NCBI GenBank assembly: GCA_023374025.1
Contig: SIJG01000111.1
Coordinates: 251,360 to 315,359, forward strand
Source: Heterodera schachtii
Taxonomy: Eukaryota; Nematoda; Chromadorea; Rhabditida; Heteroderidae
Direction of reading: 5' to 3'
Length of the DNA: 64,000 nucleotides
This document shows, in pieces, positions 26,501 to 36,347 of this stretch. The position numbers were made by a program, and so were the translations under genes. The notes below the pieces were generated by a model. It did not search any database. It worked only from the letters and a program-made list of their open reading frames with translations, and had not been told where the DNA came from. Position 1 is the stretch's first letter. Each line of letters opens with the position of its first letter.

Positions 26501-29500
26501 CGAGTTCAGGCGCAGGTATGCCTCCATTGCCGTCATGTAGCGCACTTTGAACGTGGCGGCAATTTCGTCGTAGTCGTACACTTCGTCCGCACCCGCAGTT
26601 CCATCGTTTCTGCCCTGTTGCGCCGATCTTCTTGGCTGTGCAACACGGACATAGGCCTTTTCAAAACCTTAATTTCCCGGAATTATTAAACATCTAAATT
26701 AATAAAAATAACAACCTTTTAATAGGTATTTGAAGATGTACTTGCAGGCCTTTTGTCCGAACACGTACTCCACGTTGATGTGGCAGCCGTATTTGAGCAG
26801 AAGAAACGCGTTGTACGGAATCACACGGCTGTCGTCCATTTGAATAGCGCTCCGGACCCCCCTTTTCTTCTTGTAATGCGTCTGTCCATGTTCTCCCTTA
26901 AAAATTATAATTAAAATTAACTACTAATAGAAATATTTGTTACATGCTGCCTCGCCGGAACTCTTCCTTGGTGAGGAAAGCGCTGGTAGCGCACTTCGGC
27001 CCAGTCACGTTCCGGGTCAGCAGCTGGGTCGTGGTGTTCGTCGTCATGTTGGTTGTCGTACCCACGTGCTCTTCCAAAGAATGTGTCACTCTCGTCGGGC
27101 GGTATTCGGACGTAATTGGTGTATCGTACCTCTTTAAATTTTTCGAAATTAATTCTAGATTTTTAAATGATAAGATGATTTACCCGAAAGTTCAGTCCGG
27201 TCCGAATATGGTTTCGGAAAATGTTTGCGGCAACGCGAACCCTCCAGACATGCCGCATTGCAGTCGTGCAGCATCATCGATGTGACGTAGTGCCAGAGGC
27301 GCCGCTGCTGGTGTCCTTCGGGCGATTGATCCGATGATGGCGGAAGCGTTGGGATCCGCGCGCAGAACATATTCGTCCACCTGCTGCGGAGTGTTGATTC
27401 GGACCCCCCGTTCAAGAATCAGGAGCATGTGTATGTGTGGCATGCCTTATTTATTTTTTTTCATATAATAAATTTAAATTTTACCTCGCTTCTGGTGTTC
27501 CACACTGTAGCACCATCCGGCGACTTTGCCCAGCACACCACGCTCCGTCACGTCCCTTGATGAATTCAGCTGCTTTGTCCATGAAGATTCGGCACACAAT
27601 GTCGGGCCGGTGTGCATAGTTTTGACGCACCCGCAATGCTTCTTCGATCTCTGGCCACTTCGGGTTGCCCGTAAAGGTCACAAACCTAAAAAATAGATAG
27701 CATCAGGATAGGATTTATTTACAATGAATTCATCGCTGTATTACCAAGTCGGAGCCCCCAGGTGTCGAACCATCGTCATTAGGTCAGCAGTACTTTCCCT
27801 GATAGTACTGCCGTGATCCGGCGAAGGTTTGTGGCATCAGGAAGATGCGGCCGAGTTTGGCATTTGGTCCTTGCTGTCGGACCCCCTTTTCCATGGCGGC
27901 GATGTACTCACGGGCCAAGAAGCTGCCGGTAGTTCTTCTTGGCTTGGATTGCCTTCAGATGTTCAAGGTCGTTGCGCTCGATGCGGTTGAGCACAGGAGA
28001 TGGTGAAGTACTCGGCAAGTCGGCGCGCAAACCACAGCCAATGGAAGGTGTTCTTGCCGGACCCCCGAAGTGCCATGCGGTAGCGGTAGAACTGCCTTTC
28101 GGAAATGTTGGTTCGGCCTCCTCGAGTCTCCACTTCATTGTCAAAGATGACGTCCTCGTCTTCATTGCGTCCGGGATTTGGTTGTGCGGTAGACGTACCC
28201 ACTGCATTCATATCGGGTTCCTCCTGCTCCTCGGCCACATCGTTGTCCAATTCCAGTTCGTGCTCCGGCATTTCGTCAATTTCCTCCTCATTCAGCTGCG
28301 TACCAACAATGTCATCGATTGGAACTTCGTCGCCCAATTCGTCGTCGGAAATTTGGTCCAATTCCGGTTCCTCTGGCTGCTCTTCGGGTCGGGCGTTCTT
28401 TGGGAATTCAATATATTTTTTGTATTCATTTTTCATTTGTACCTCGGACCCACGTTTCTTCATGTACCATCGCCATCCAAGCGTGCCGAGTGGATGGAGC
28501 AGTGGGAAGCAGCACGGGTCGATTTGCGGCATGCCACTCTTCAGCTCGCGCATCTTCCCGGCTTTGTCGGACACCCAGAACGCTGAAACTTTTTTATAAG
28601 GTAAATGTTTTCTTATTGTTGGTTATTACCGCTGATTTGTGGAGGGAGGCCATCCTCTTGGACCCAAATCACTGCCACTTGCTTTGCAGTCGGTGCATCT
28701 GCCCGCTCAATTACTGTGATGTCCCGGCGCCCTTGAAGCGGAGCCCCCTCAACTGACGATCCGTCAACAGGGCAATCTTTAATATAGATTTTAATTGTAA
28801 AAATTTATTTCTAAAGTATGATATACTCGGAAATGCGGAAGTTCTCCAGTTGCTGCACGAGCCGCCTCAATCTTCGTACCCACAGTCTGGAAGGTTTGGC
28901 CAAATGGGTTTGCACGCATCAGTGCCTCAAGTCTTTCGATGATGGTGCGTTGACGTGTGGCGAAACGGTGGTGTCGAGTGCCTCCTCGCGGACATTCAAT
29001 GCGTCTTCGGGTGCCAGGTGTACACCTGAGCAAAGGACGGACGACGGACCCCCCGGCGCAATAAGTCGCTGAACAGAAATGCGAACTGTCCTGAAAAAAT
29101 AACGACTTAAAACATAGTCAAACGCGTTATTTACCGTTGTATTTGCAGGTGTCCATGCGACCCCCCATTTGCTCAGGCGGCGCCTTTTCGCCATGTGTCG
29201 ATGCAAAAGCAAACAGGTTATTGAACGCCATTGTGTTGTTGAGGAAAGCTTCTCGAACCCTCTCGTCAATTTCATCCACCAATCCATGTAAATAGGCAGG
29301 AGGCGGCTGTTGGAGTTCGTCAAATTCAGTCCACATTTGTTCAGTGTGCACTGTTCCATTGGCACAGCATGGTGTATGTCGCCCCCGCTTGACCAAATCA
29401 AATTCGGAGCGCAATAATCGGGCATTACAATGTCCACAGAACGATTCGCCAAATTGACCGCAATCATAGTAATCAATCTTAATAAAAAAATTTTATTTAA

Positions 29501-30454
29501 AAAAACACTGCTAACTCTATGGCCCGCAGAACGTGCAGCACATCGAATTTCACCCTGGTGGCAGCGTCTTGTCACGGACCCCCTTTTGTCATTGAAAGAA
29601 CATCTTTTAAATTTTGGTGGTTGCGCAACTCCATGACCAAATGCCTGCAGATATTTGTTTGCAGCGATAAAAGACATGGCATTTTGTTGGCATTTGGCTG
29701 TTTGAAACACAATCGCACCGGACCCACAGCGAGTGACGATTGCATCTTTTAAAAACCTTGTAAAATATTTAACAATTCAATACCGGTTGAACTGCGACGA
29801 CGGCGCAACACAACCGTATTCTTTGGCCACTCACGGCACGCGTAATCTCGGACCACCTTATGCTGCGTTCAGCAAGTAGGTTAATATGAATGCTTTCCCT
29901 CTAAAAATGAAAATTTTAATGAAAAACAATGCTTTAGACCATTTTGCCGTCTTTCACATATGCGAGTCACGACACCGTACCCACGAAAACATCAGTCTGT
30001 GGCGCGTAGGCTCTCAGCAACACTTTCTCTTGAGGTTGTTGGCGTTGCCGCACCCGCTGCCAAAAACACGTGGGCGTTTGGTTGACGGGCCAGCCACGTC
30101 TTTAAGCAAAGAAATATCATCACACAAATTAAAATGCACAAAACAAAACCTTCATCCGAACTTTGCGAGTCTTCTTCGTCCAGTTCGATAGCAGACGTAC
30201 CCACAAACGCATGAACATCACTGCATTGTTGTTGGAAAGGGACACGAATGCCAGTTGATGTTGTTGGTTCTACAATTACGCATTAAATTGGAATTGGTAA
30301 AGCATCCAAAACCTTGGTCAAGTTCAAAATTTTGAAGACCATGCGTACTCGGACCCCCCATAACATTGGGCACGTCAGGTGTCTGATTGGTAGCTCGATA
30401 CTGTAGACGCTTCAGCTCTTTTCGTCGACGATCTCTTGACGGCATTATCCACAA
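23535..30454 (-). CDS. Helitron Rep/helicase transposase gene, multi-exon
   Basis: A long minus-strand gene with many short introns encodes the RepHel protein of a rolling-circle transposon. In coding order it has: a start region at about 30445 (Arg/Lys-rich), a cysteine block (29127-29460), a Helitron-like N domain (about 27960-28160), the Rep nuclease (27700-26720) with its His-x-His and Tyr-x3-Tyr motifs, and a PIF1-type superfamily 1 helicase (25629-23880). It ends in an acidic tail with repeated Pro-Asp-Val words. Introns are recognisable, for example GTAATAAT to TTATTTTAG inside the Walker A motif, and between Asn-Lys and Ala-Gln-Gly-Gln-Thr near 23985-24030. The N-terminal exon joins from 28.6 to 30.4 kb are not resolved. 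One junction at Walker B does not keep frame, so the copy may be inactive. Rep nicks and joins DNA during rolling-circle transposition; the helicase unwinds the displaced strand. Confidence 0.85.
23880..25629 (-). other. PIF1-like helicase domain of the Helitron
   Basis: Walker A reads Gly-Ala-Gly-Gly-Cys-Gly-Lys-Thr across a 50-bp intron near 25347-25400. Walker B is Leu-Ile-Ile-Ile-Asp near 25070, then Ile-Ser-Met-Leu near 25020. SGDWRQLTPVV lies near 24905, the VGTPVMLIRNLD...GLCNGTRL block near 24230-24290, and MTINK/AQGQT with GQVYVAMSRV near 23890-24040. These are the ordered motifs of PIF1 helicases as fused in Helitrons. Confidence 0.82.
26720..27700 (-). other. Rep (HUH nuclease) catalytic domain of the Helitron
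   Basis: Three Rep motifs are visible. TFTGNPKWPEI at about 27650-27680 is motif 1. MPHIHMLLIL at 27414-27443 supplies the two metal-binding histidines. KYIFKYL at about 26725-26750 supplies the Tyr-x3-Tyr pair that cuts and covalently holds DNA. Short introns separate the blocks. All catalytic residues appear to be present. Confidence 0.8.
29127..29460 (-). other. Helitron N-terminal cysteine block
   Basis: The exon encodes a Cys-Gly-x-Phe/Cys-Gly-His-Cys motif followed by Cys-Cys about 20 residues later, as in the zinc-finger-like stretch upstream of Rep in Helitron proteins. It continues into a helical segment ending near Met-Asp-Thr-Cys-Lys-Tyr-Asn-Gly. Confidence 0.65.
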
Positions 30455-30639
30455 GTAATGGCAAAATAAATAACAATATTAAGCTTAAAAAAATAATAAG
30501 ATAAACCAAATTAATAAAATAATATTAACAAAAGGTCGTGACTGGTACATTGAATAAATGGGAGCGAACACATATTTGTTCGCCACAGTGAACTGATAAA
30601 CGCACTAAATAAGAGCGCTTTTATACACTTCATTTGTTC

Positions 30640-31070
30640 TCTGTGTCGAAGAGCACGCTAAGAAAAATGACACCAGTGTAAGAGTGCAAGCACGCAGGGA
30701 CCTCTCTTATGCAAACGCGCACAAACTTATATGAACCCTTCACTCCCTCACCTTCCATCACACTCTCTCCCCACCCCTCTCTCCACCCTCCCCCCCCCGC
30801 CCTCTCGCCACTCCCACCTCTCTCCTCCTGCTCTTTCTCTGCGTAGAAGAGAACGCACTGAAAAGTGACGCCAGTGGAAGAGTGCAAGCACGCAGGGACC
30901 TCTTTTATGCAAAGGCGCACAAAGTTCTATGAACGCTTCACTCCCTCACCCCCTCCCTCACACTCTCTCCCCCCCCCCCTCCCCCCCCCCCCCCCCCCAC
31001 CTCGCCCTCTCGCCACTCCCACCTCTCTCCACCCACTCTACCCCCTCTCTCTCCACTGAATTCATGCTTT
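30640..31070. repeat. Two ~200-bp direct repeats with CT-rich tails
   Basis: 30646-30770 and 30845-30960 share about 100 bp that includes 'agagtgcaagcacgcaggga', each followed by a C/T-rich tract and a poly-C run. Frames here (96 and 64 codons) follow the repeats. They lie upstream of the Helitron gene start. Confidence 0.75.
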
Positions 31071-31081
31071 TTGTCGTGCTT

Positions 31082-31131
31082 TAGGTACTCGCTCGGCCGC
31101 TTCGCGGCCTCGTAGGGGGCCTTCGGCCCCC
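31082..31131. repeat. Single GC-rich hairpin unit
   Basis: One copy of the unit from the 21.5-kb array: GGCCGC-TTC-GCGGCC followed by GGGGGCC-TTC-GGCCCCC. It stands on the other side of the Helitron gene from the main array. Confidence 0.85.
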
Positions 31132-31259
31132 TACTCTCTCTCTCCCCCCTCTCCCCTCCTCCCCCCTCCCCCATTTCTTAAATTTTAAATTTGTACGAAA
31201 GTTGTTAAGGATTTGATACAAAATTTGTGCAGGAGTTGTAAATTTGTTCAAGATTTGAT

Positions 31260-32040
31260 TCCATATTTTTCGCCACGCAGTGTTTTGGTCAGAGATGAAC
31301 TTATAATGCCGGAATGCACGTAGGGCGTAATAACAGCTTATTTTAAGCATTTCTATCACGAAAAATTTCGGAAAAATTCAAAAAAAATTTTCACCCCCAG
31401 AATCCGGGGTTCTGCCAAAAGTGCATAGTAGTGCTTTGGTGAAACATAAATTTATATTGTTGGAATGCACGTAGGGCGTGTTAATACATTATTTTAAGAT
31501 TTTCTATCGCAAAAAAATTATTAAAATTACTCAACAACCCCTCAGAATCCCTGCGTATCCCCCCTAATCCTTCAGGCAAAAAATTTTCCGAAATTTTCGA
31601 ATTCGTCTGTCACGCTATTTACATCACATGCAGTATCTTGGTGAGAATTAAAGTTCTATCTGTAATTTAAACGTCAAACATCGTTTTACATTGTTTTATG
31701 AATTTCTGCTGTATTACTTTTATTCCTCAATTTAATTTAAAAAAATTTTTTTTAATCCAACAGTTGACTATTTACATCAAATGCAGTATCTTGGTAAGAA
31801 AAAAGTTGCATCTGTAATTTAAACGTCAAACATTGTTTTACATTGTTTAATGAATTTCTGCTGTAGTGCTTTTATTCCTAAACATAATTTTTAAAAACCG
31901 ATTTTTTCAGAATCTGAATAGGATTCTGCACCAAGTATCTTGGTGAGTATTGGACATGTAACAATAAAAAAATTATTTTTCCCATGTTTCACGATACGAA
32001 AAACACTTCTGCTGTTTTAGTTTTCGTCTAGCTGCACAAA
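31260..32040. repeat. Degenerate ~150-bp tandem repeats beside the Helitron
   Basis: 'ggaatgcacgtagggcgt' occurs at about 31312 and 31460. 'atgcagtatcttggt' occurs at about 31627 and 31777, with a shorter form near 31935. Matching flanks reach 'aatttctgctgta' and give a period of about 145-160 bp. Helentron-type Helitrons and their short relatives are known to carry internal tandem repeats of about this size; linking the two here is my inference. Confidence 0.65.
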
Positions 32041-32059
32041 AATTTTCTTATGCCGTGCG

Positions 32060-32400
32060 CTGCGAGAGATCGGCGAAAGAGTGTGTGAACAGAGAGAGCA
32101 GACGACGAGAGCGACGAGAGATTTTTGGCTTGTCCGAATTTTTGAATTCCGCTTGCAAGCATAACTGAATTTAAACTTGAGCTAGAAACATGCTTAATAG
32201 CTCATTAGAAGCGCCTGAGTCTTCTGATGTGCCCTTTCTCCAAGCCCAAGACGCTATCTCTAATACCCATCGCGCTAGAGGCCGACAACTGCGGCACGTT
32301 CAAAATTTTTCCAAAAATTTTCAAAAATTTTCTGAAGAAACTTTTTTTGGTTTGATTTTTTCAAAAAACGGTTTTCACCAATCGATGCAGAATCCTTAAA
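32060..32400 (+). repeat. Repeat block with conserved short frame, copy 2
   Basis: The partner of 22480-22824, in the same orientation, with the Helitron gene between them. The frame runs from ATG 32190 to TAA 32399 (69 codons), equal in length to copy 1. The in-frame codons upstream of the ATG differ: copy 2 has a stop there, which supports the ATG as the start if the frame is real. Confidence 0.5.
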
Positions 32401-32479
32401 AAATAGTTGTACTCTTTTGTTCGGAGCCAATCCGAACACTTTGAAGAGAGTTATTCAAAAAACGCACTGAAAACCTACA

Positions 32480-35400
32480 TTTTTCTCTTATAGAGAGAAT
32501 ATTATGAAATATATTAATATAAATTACATAATTTCGATTATCATTAACCATGTTTAAAAATGAAATTCAAGCGAAATATTAAAAGAGCTTTGTTTAATGA
32601 AGATTCGAACCACAATGCCTGTGCCACAGATCTTTCACGTGAATGTTTTAATGAAAATAATAAAAACTCATGAAATGAAAAGCAAAAAAGATAATAAATT
32701 GAAAAATAAATTTTAAAACCGACAACGAATAGAATCCTCAACAATAAAAATATTATTATAAATAAGTAATAATCATTAATTAGCTATCAAAATAAATAAA
32801 ATAATTTGAATTGTATTATAGAAACACTGAAAACCTACTTACAAAATTATTGGTAGAAAGTCGAAATTGTATCATTTTTCTGCTTTATTTTGATTTTCAA
32901 ATAAAACCCATAAAATAATCTTAATTTTTTTCAAAATTTTTTTTTTCTAAATCGCAAAAATAGCGAGTTTTGAAGGAATTAAAAGTACAGAAATCGTTAA
33001 AATAAATGTTTTCAGAGCCACATGATAACTAACTACCGCAATATAGCAAATTTATATTGAAAAGACGTCAAGATTTAAAGAAAAACAGAAAATAATTTAT
33101 TAGGATTTGAAAAATATAATATAAAAAAATATGGAGGACAATTTATTAATAATAAAAATTTAAAAGCGTAAATAAAATTAAAATTTGAATAATTTGTTGA
33201 CAGATTTTCACTAAATGATCAAATTTTGCGATTTTTCTATCATTTATCTAAGGAAAAATAAGATTTTAGGGGCTCGGCGATGCCGATAGGCGCCACTGGG
33301 AACAGATTTTCACCAAAAATTACCAAATTTCGGGATTTTGGGCCATTTTTCTATGAAAAATAGGACTTTTAGGGGAGCGACGGTGCATGTAGGCGCCGCC
33401 GGGGGGAAAAATTGGAAATTCTGATCATTTATAAACAAGTTTTCACTGAAAATTAGCCAATTTATAGGTAAAATTTTGAAAATTTTTTGGGGAATTTAAC
33501 CCAATTCTTAGGGGTGTAAAAGTCGCGTTTCGCGCCAAAACGCGAAACGCGAAAGCGAAAGTTCCAAAAAAGGCGAAATATGCGAAAGCGAAACGCGAAA
33601 GCCCATCCCTGATACACTTCTCAAATCATGAGTTGTACAACCGAAAAATTAACAAGAAAAGTAAAAAAATAAATAATTTAATATATAAAGATTTATAAAT
33701 ATTTAATTGGGTTAGGTATAAATTAAATGAAAATTTTAAATAATAATTGTCGGACCGATATATATCATCTATTTTATTAAGAAAAAATATGATAATGAAG
33801 AACCGGTTCCGCGCAAGTAAAGGAGCCTTGAGGTAATAAAATATATTAGCATATAATAAAATACTTTAAAAACTACCTTTTCGCACCGAGATAATTAAAA
33901 CGGATGTCCTTATCAAGAGAGACGCTGCCATTTTTTCAAATTAATTATTTTAAAATTTAAAAAAAGACTTAAATTACTACTTTATTGGTTGAGATTTATT
34001 ATGTAATAAAAAATTTATTTATGTTGCTCATAACAAATACAATAAAAAAAATACGAACAAAAATAAAATTTTCGTTGATTTTTTAAAATAAAAGTTTAAC
34101 GGACTCAACACACTTCTGAAAATCACAATTAAAAATTATTATTAATATTTGACTAACGAAAAAAATAGACCCGTAAATATATTATAAATTTTTAAACATA
34201 ATCAAAATAACTGTTGATAGAGAACAAATTAATAAAAAAAAGTGAAAAACTACGACTTGAATACAGAAAGGCGCGAAATTACGTGGAAATTAAAAAAAAA
34301 TAAATTATAATGCAAATCTGGGTACATGAATGAATTAATTTCGCGGCACTTATAATTTAAAATATCTAAATTAAATAATCTTCAAAGCATTTAAATACAT
34401 AAATACAGTTTTTAAAATAAATTTTAATAATAATTTTAAACAGAGATTTATAAACTGATTGGCTAGCTTTATAATTAAAGCAAGCCTTTATTTCTGTTAT
34501 TAAAAAAAAGTTTCCGCTTGAATCATAGAAACTTCATTTATTAAAAAAAAGCAAATTTTTATTTATTTTATATTCTTGATAATTTAAGAAAAAAACCCCA
34601 GTTTAAAAAAGAATAAACAATAATACATTTTAGAAAATTAAAAAAAGATTTAACGACCAATCAATTTGGGTCGCTCGAGACCGACCAATAATACACAATG
34701 CAACTGGCAAGAGAATAATTAACAATTTATTGAATCTTTGATGGAAGGGTAAATAATTATAGTCTATTTTTTCAAAATATTAATGATTTATAATGATTTA
34801 AATGGGTTAAGTATAAATTAAATTGAAAACTATATATAATAACTGCTTGACCGATATATCATCTATTTAATAAGAAAAAAAAGGATAATTTTTTAATCTG
34901 GAAAATGTCAAAAAATGAATAAATAAAGGACGCATATAAAATCACAACAATATAAAATTGCATAGTAATGAACTTAATTTTTTAAAAATATAATGTAATT
35001 CCAAATAATTATTAAATAAATTATAGCGATCAACTACAGATTCGGTGAATAATTTTTATTCCAAAATAAATCCAGACTATTTTATCAAAATTGGGTTTTA
35101 AATATTTATAAATTTTTGAATAAATTTTAAAAAATTCAATATGATTTCTTGTTTAAAAACACCAATTCAAATTAAATCTTCTTTAAAAAGTAAATAAATG
35201 ACAAATACACTAAAAATAAAATACATTTAAAGGTGAAGATAAAAAGAATTGAAAAAAGAATTTCAAAAACTATTAATATAAACTTAAATAAATGCATTAA
35301 ATAACTATTTGATGCATTACTAGGAACAAAGAGGCAAAATATTTGTAAATCAACTATAATCCATCTTTCATTAGAAATGATAACAAAATATTACACCTTA

Positions 35401-36057
35401 AAGGTATACATTGCCAAATAGGCTATTTTAAAATTTATTAGCTAATTCAGCAATTCAAAAATAAGCATATTTTCTTTATAAAAACAGAACAACTTAAGAC
35501 AAGAATATAATTTAAAAAATTATTCCAAAATACCCAGTTATTATACATTATAAAAATAATCTATTATAACGTACCTACAAAAATCATAAGAATGCAAAAA
35601 AAAAGATATCCAAAAACGATTCTCAGGTATGAGTTGGATTAGAAAATACAAAAAAGGTTTATGAAAAAATTCTGAACCATATTTAATTAAATATTTAATT
35701 TATACAAAATATCGAAGTAAATAATTAAACATGACAATAGTAAACATATATTTTGTGATAAATTATAGGTTTTTAATTATATTCATCATAACATATCGAG
35801 ATAAATTTAAACTTTGTACTTCATCTTTCTCAAAATAAAATACAAAACAAGAAAAATAAAAACAAAAGAAAGTTAATTAAAAATATATATTTAAATAAAG
35901 AATTTATTTCGAAAATCGCACCCTTTAAAAGAATTTATGAAAATGAAACTATATAATATACTTTTAAAGCATATATTGTCAAAACATTTCTTTTTAAATT
36001 TAAATAGCTTTTTCTATAAAGAAAATAATCATATCTTGCTTTATAATAATACGATAC
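32480..36057. repeat. AT-rich degenerate repeats, satellite-like spacing
   Basis: 33711-33790 and 34801-34880 share a 'gggttaggtataaatt...gaccgatatatcatctatt' block about 1.09 kb apart. 35397-35475 and 35963-36052 share another block 566 bp apart. This suggests an eroded tandem array with a period of about 0.55 kb or twice that. 33274-33403 holds two GATA-loop-type hairpins. 33535-33600 holds a CGCG-rich fold-back (GCGTTTCGCG with its complement). No gene is seen. Confidence 0.5.
33274..33403 (+). repeat. Two diverged GC-rich hairpins
   Basis: Hairpins at about 33274-33298 (GATA loop, arms partly decayed) and 33379-33403 (loop changed to CATGTA) are about 105 bp apart, the same pairing seen at 4.3, 19.9 and 52 kb. 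Confidence 0.5.
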
Positions 36058-36319
36058 TGTTACGCCCAAAAGTCCGTTGAGGAATAAAACAATATTTATT
36101 CAAAAATAGAAAAGGACAAAGGGCGAACAGAGTCAATGATATCGATTGGGAAAATAAGGGAACAAATTAAATGAATGAATGGAGAAGAAGCAGTGAGGGA
36201 GGAAAGAGGAAGCTATTTATGCAAAAAGACAGAGGGGTCAAAGAAGGGGATGGGCGTGACAAATAAAAGGGGCAGAATGCCAAAAGATAATTAATCAAAT
36301 TATCGGTCCATCCCGAACA
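36058..36319 (-). repeat. 3' LTR of the Gypsy element, 262 bp
   Basis: It matches 40761-41022 without visible difference and has TGTT/AACA ends. In minus-strand reading an AATAAA signal lies near its 3' part (about 36085-36090). Confidence 0.93.
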
Positions 36320-36347
36320 CCTCCCCCTTTAAAAGAGTGGGTTCTTA

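Noticed and set aside
32570..32660. tRNA on the minus strand (GGTTCGAATC word)
   Set aside because: The T-arm-like word is present but the acceptor and anticodon stems do not pair; the segment is part of a dispersed repeat also found near 1.9 kb.
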